Shown here in pieces: positions 63,092 through 64,000 of a stretch of 64,000 bases of DNA; within the stretch, counting starts at the first letter, position 1, and the number at the start of each line of letters is the position of its first letter. A program made the position numbers and the translations under genes. The stretch is from Arenibaculum pallidiluteum (GTDB lineage Bacteria > Pseudomonadota > Alphaproteobacteria > Azospirillales > Azospirillaceae), in NCBI RefSeq assembly GCF_017355985.1, contig NZ_JAFIQU010000025.1, positions 1 through 64,000 on the forward strand. The letters are read 5' to 3'. Below the pieces are notes generated by a model. That model was not told where the DNA came from, searched no databases, and saw only the letters and a list, made by a program, of their open reading frames with translations.

Positions 63092-64000
63092 GTGGAGCTG
63101 ACCCGGTTCGATCTCAACCTGCTGCGCGTCTTCGAGGCCGTCTACAGGGAGCGCAGCGTGACCCGCGCCGCTGAGCGCCTGCACCTGACCCAGGCGGCCG
63201 TGAGCAACGCCCTGGCACGACTGCGCGCGGCCTTCGGCGACCGGCTGTTCCTGCGCGGGCCCGGCGGCATGACGCCGACGGCCCTGGCCGAGGAGCTGCA
63301 CCGTCCGATCCTGGGCGCTCTCGACGGCGTGCGCGCGGCGTTCGACCTGCGGCTTCCCTTCGATCCCGCCTCCGCCGAGGCGGCCATGGTTCTCGGCGTC
63401 TCGGACCATGCGGAGTTCGTGCTGGGCCCTGCGCTGCTCGCGCGCGTCGCGGCCGAGGCGCCGGGCCTTGCCCTGACGCTGCGGCACTGCGACCGGCGGA
63501 ACGCGCTGCCCCTGCTGGACGAAGGCGCGATCCAGCTTGCCCTCGGCGTGCTGCCGGAGCCGCCGGAGCGCATGACCCGGCAGATGCTGCTGCGGGACGA
63601 GCTGGCGGTCATGGTGCGGGCAGGCCATCCCGCCGCGGGCCCGTCCGTGGCTTCCCTCGACCTCGACGCCTATCTCGCCTGGCCGCATTTGCTGGTCTCG
63701 GCCGCGGCCGAGCGGACGGGCGCGGTCGACCGCGCGCTCGAGGCGATCGGGCGCACGCGGCGTGTCGCGGTCGTGATCTCGCACCTGCTCTCGGCGGGGC
63801 CGCTGCTGGCGCGCAGCGATCTCGTCTGCACGCTTCCCGGGCGCGTGGCGCGGCCGCTGGCTGCGGCCTTCGGCCTTGTGGTGTTCCCGGTGCCCGCTGG
63901 TCTTTCCCTGGCCGCGGCATCCCTGTCGCAGGTCTGGCACGGCCGGTACGACCGCCAGCCGGCCCATGGCTGGCTGCGGCGCATCGTGGCCGAGATCGCG
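63092..64000 (+). CDS. LysR-family regulator (runs off the window)
   Basis: The frame is open to the end of the window, so 303 residues are seen. It starts at GTG 63092 with MELTRFDLNLLRVFEAVYRE and has a clear HTH (SVTRAAERLHLTQAAVSNAL, then ARLRAAFGDRLFLRGPGGM) with a NodD-like style. The effector domain follows. No better in-frame start lies upstream. It is divergent from the DODA dioxygenase and likely controls it. The C-terminus lies beyond the window. Confidence 0.87.
   Translation, partial: MELTRFDLNLLRVFEAVYRERSVTRAAERLHLTQAAVSNALARLRAAFGDRLFLRGPGGMTPTALAEELHRPILGALDGVRAAFDLRLPFDPASAEAAMVLGVSDHAEFVLGPALLARVAAEAPGLALTLRHCDRRNALPLLDEGAIQLALGVLPEPPERMTRQMLLRDELAVMVRAGHPAAGPSVASLDLDAYLAWPHLLVSAAAERTGAVDRALEAIGRTRRVAVVISHLLSAGPLLARSDLVCTLPGRVARPLAAAFGLVVFPVPAGLSLAAASLSQVWHGRYDRQPAHGWLRRIVAEIA

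Overview
The window is 64 kb of very GC-rich DNA, clearly above 65% G+C with almost all third codon positions G or C. It is densely coded and reads as chromosome of an alphaproteobacterium, most likely Hyphomicrobiales (Rhizobiales) or a relative. The pointers are a HWE-type sensor kinase with a CHASE3 domain, a fused SecDF, a frc-like sugar ABC operon, TRAP and DASS transporters, and several small DUF proteins (DUF1127, DUF2934, DUF1003). No rRNA, tRNA or CRISPR array was recognised by eye.

Layout: 0-1.7 kb holds the 5' end of glmS, a small RTX repeat protein and an orphan LuxR-type response regulator. 1.8-7.2 kb holds a tightly overlapping three-gene redox operon (iron-sulfur protein, SdhA/FrdA-like flavoprotein, NuoF-like diaphorase) divergent from a DASS anion permease. 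7.3-15.1 kb holds an aldo/keto reductase, a frameshifted molybdopterin-type oxidoreductase remnant just before a histidine kinase, a HAD phosphatase, a DUF6745 protein with its small partner, and an OPT transporter. 15.2-21.5 kb holds a topoisomerase III, a flavodoxin-like reductase and a SWIM-SNF2 helicase. 21.5-29.3 kb holds a HWE kinase and a sugar operon (SDR, ABC ATPase, permease, binding protein, PfkB kinase).

29.3-32.1 kb looks acquired: a divergent LysR/SDR pair and a broken IS5-family transposase lie between an inverted-repeat pair. 32-38.9 kb holds DUF1127, DUF1003, an esterase, a LysR/pirin/F420-type reductase/DoxX cluster and an unusual NhaP-like antiporter. 38.9-44.6 kb is probably a surface-glycan locus: a GH1-RfbD fusion, a glycosyltransferase and an MFS protein. 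45-51.6 kb holds an NDH-2-like enzyme, secDF and kup. 51.7-56.7 kb pairs a TRAP transporter with gentisate dioxygenase and a FAH-family hydrolase, which looks like an aromatic-acid uptake and ring-cleavage module.

56.8-64 kb holds small DUF genes, a methyltransferase, a TetR-controlled HlyD/DHA2 efflux pump with two near-perfect operator palindromes, and a DODA-type dioxygenase divergent from a LysR gene that runs off the window.

The candidates most worth following for new biology are the soluble flavoprotein/iron-sulfur/NuoF-like complex, the DUF6745 pair with a membrane insertion, the GH1-RfbD fusion and the IR-bounded LysR-SDR-IS segment.
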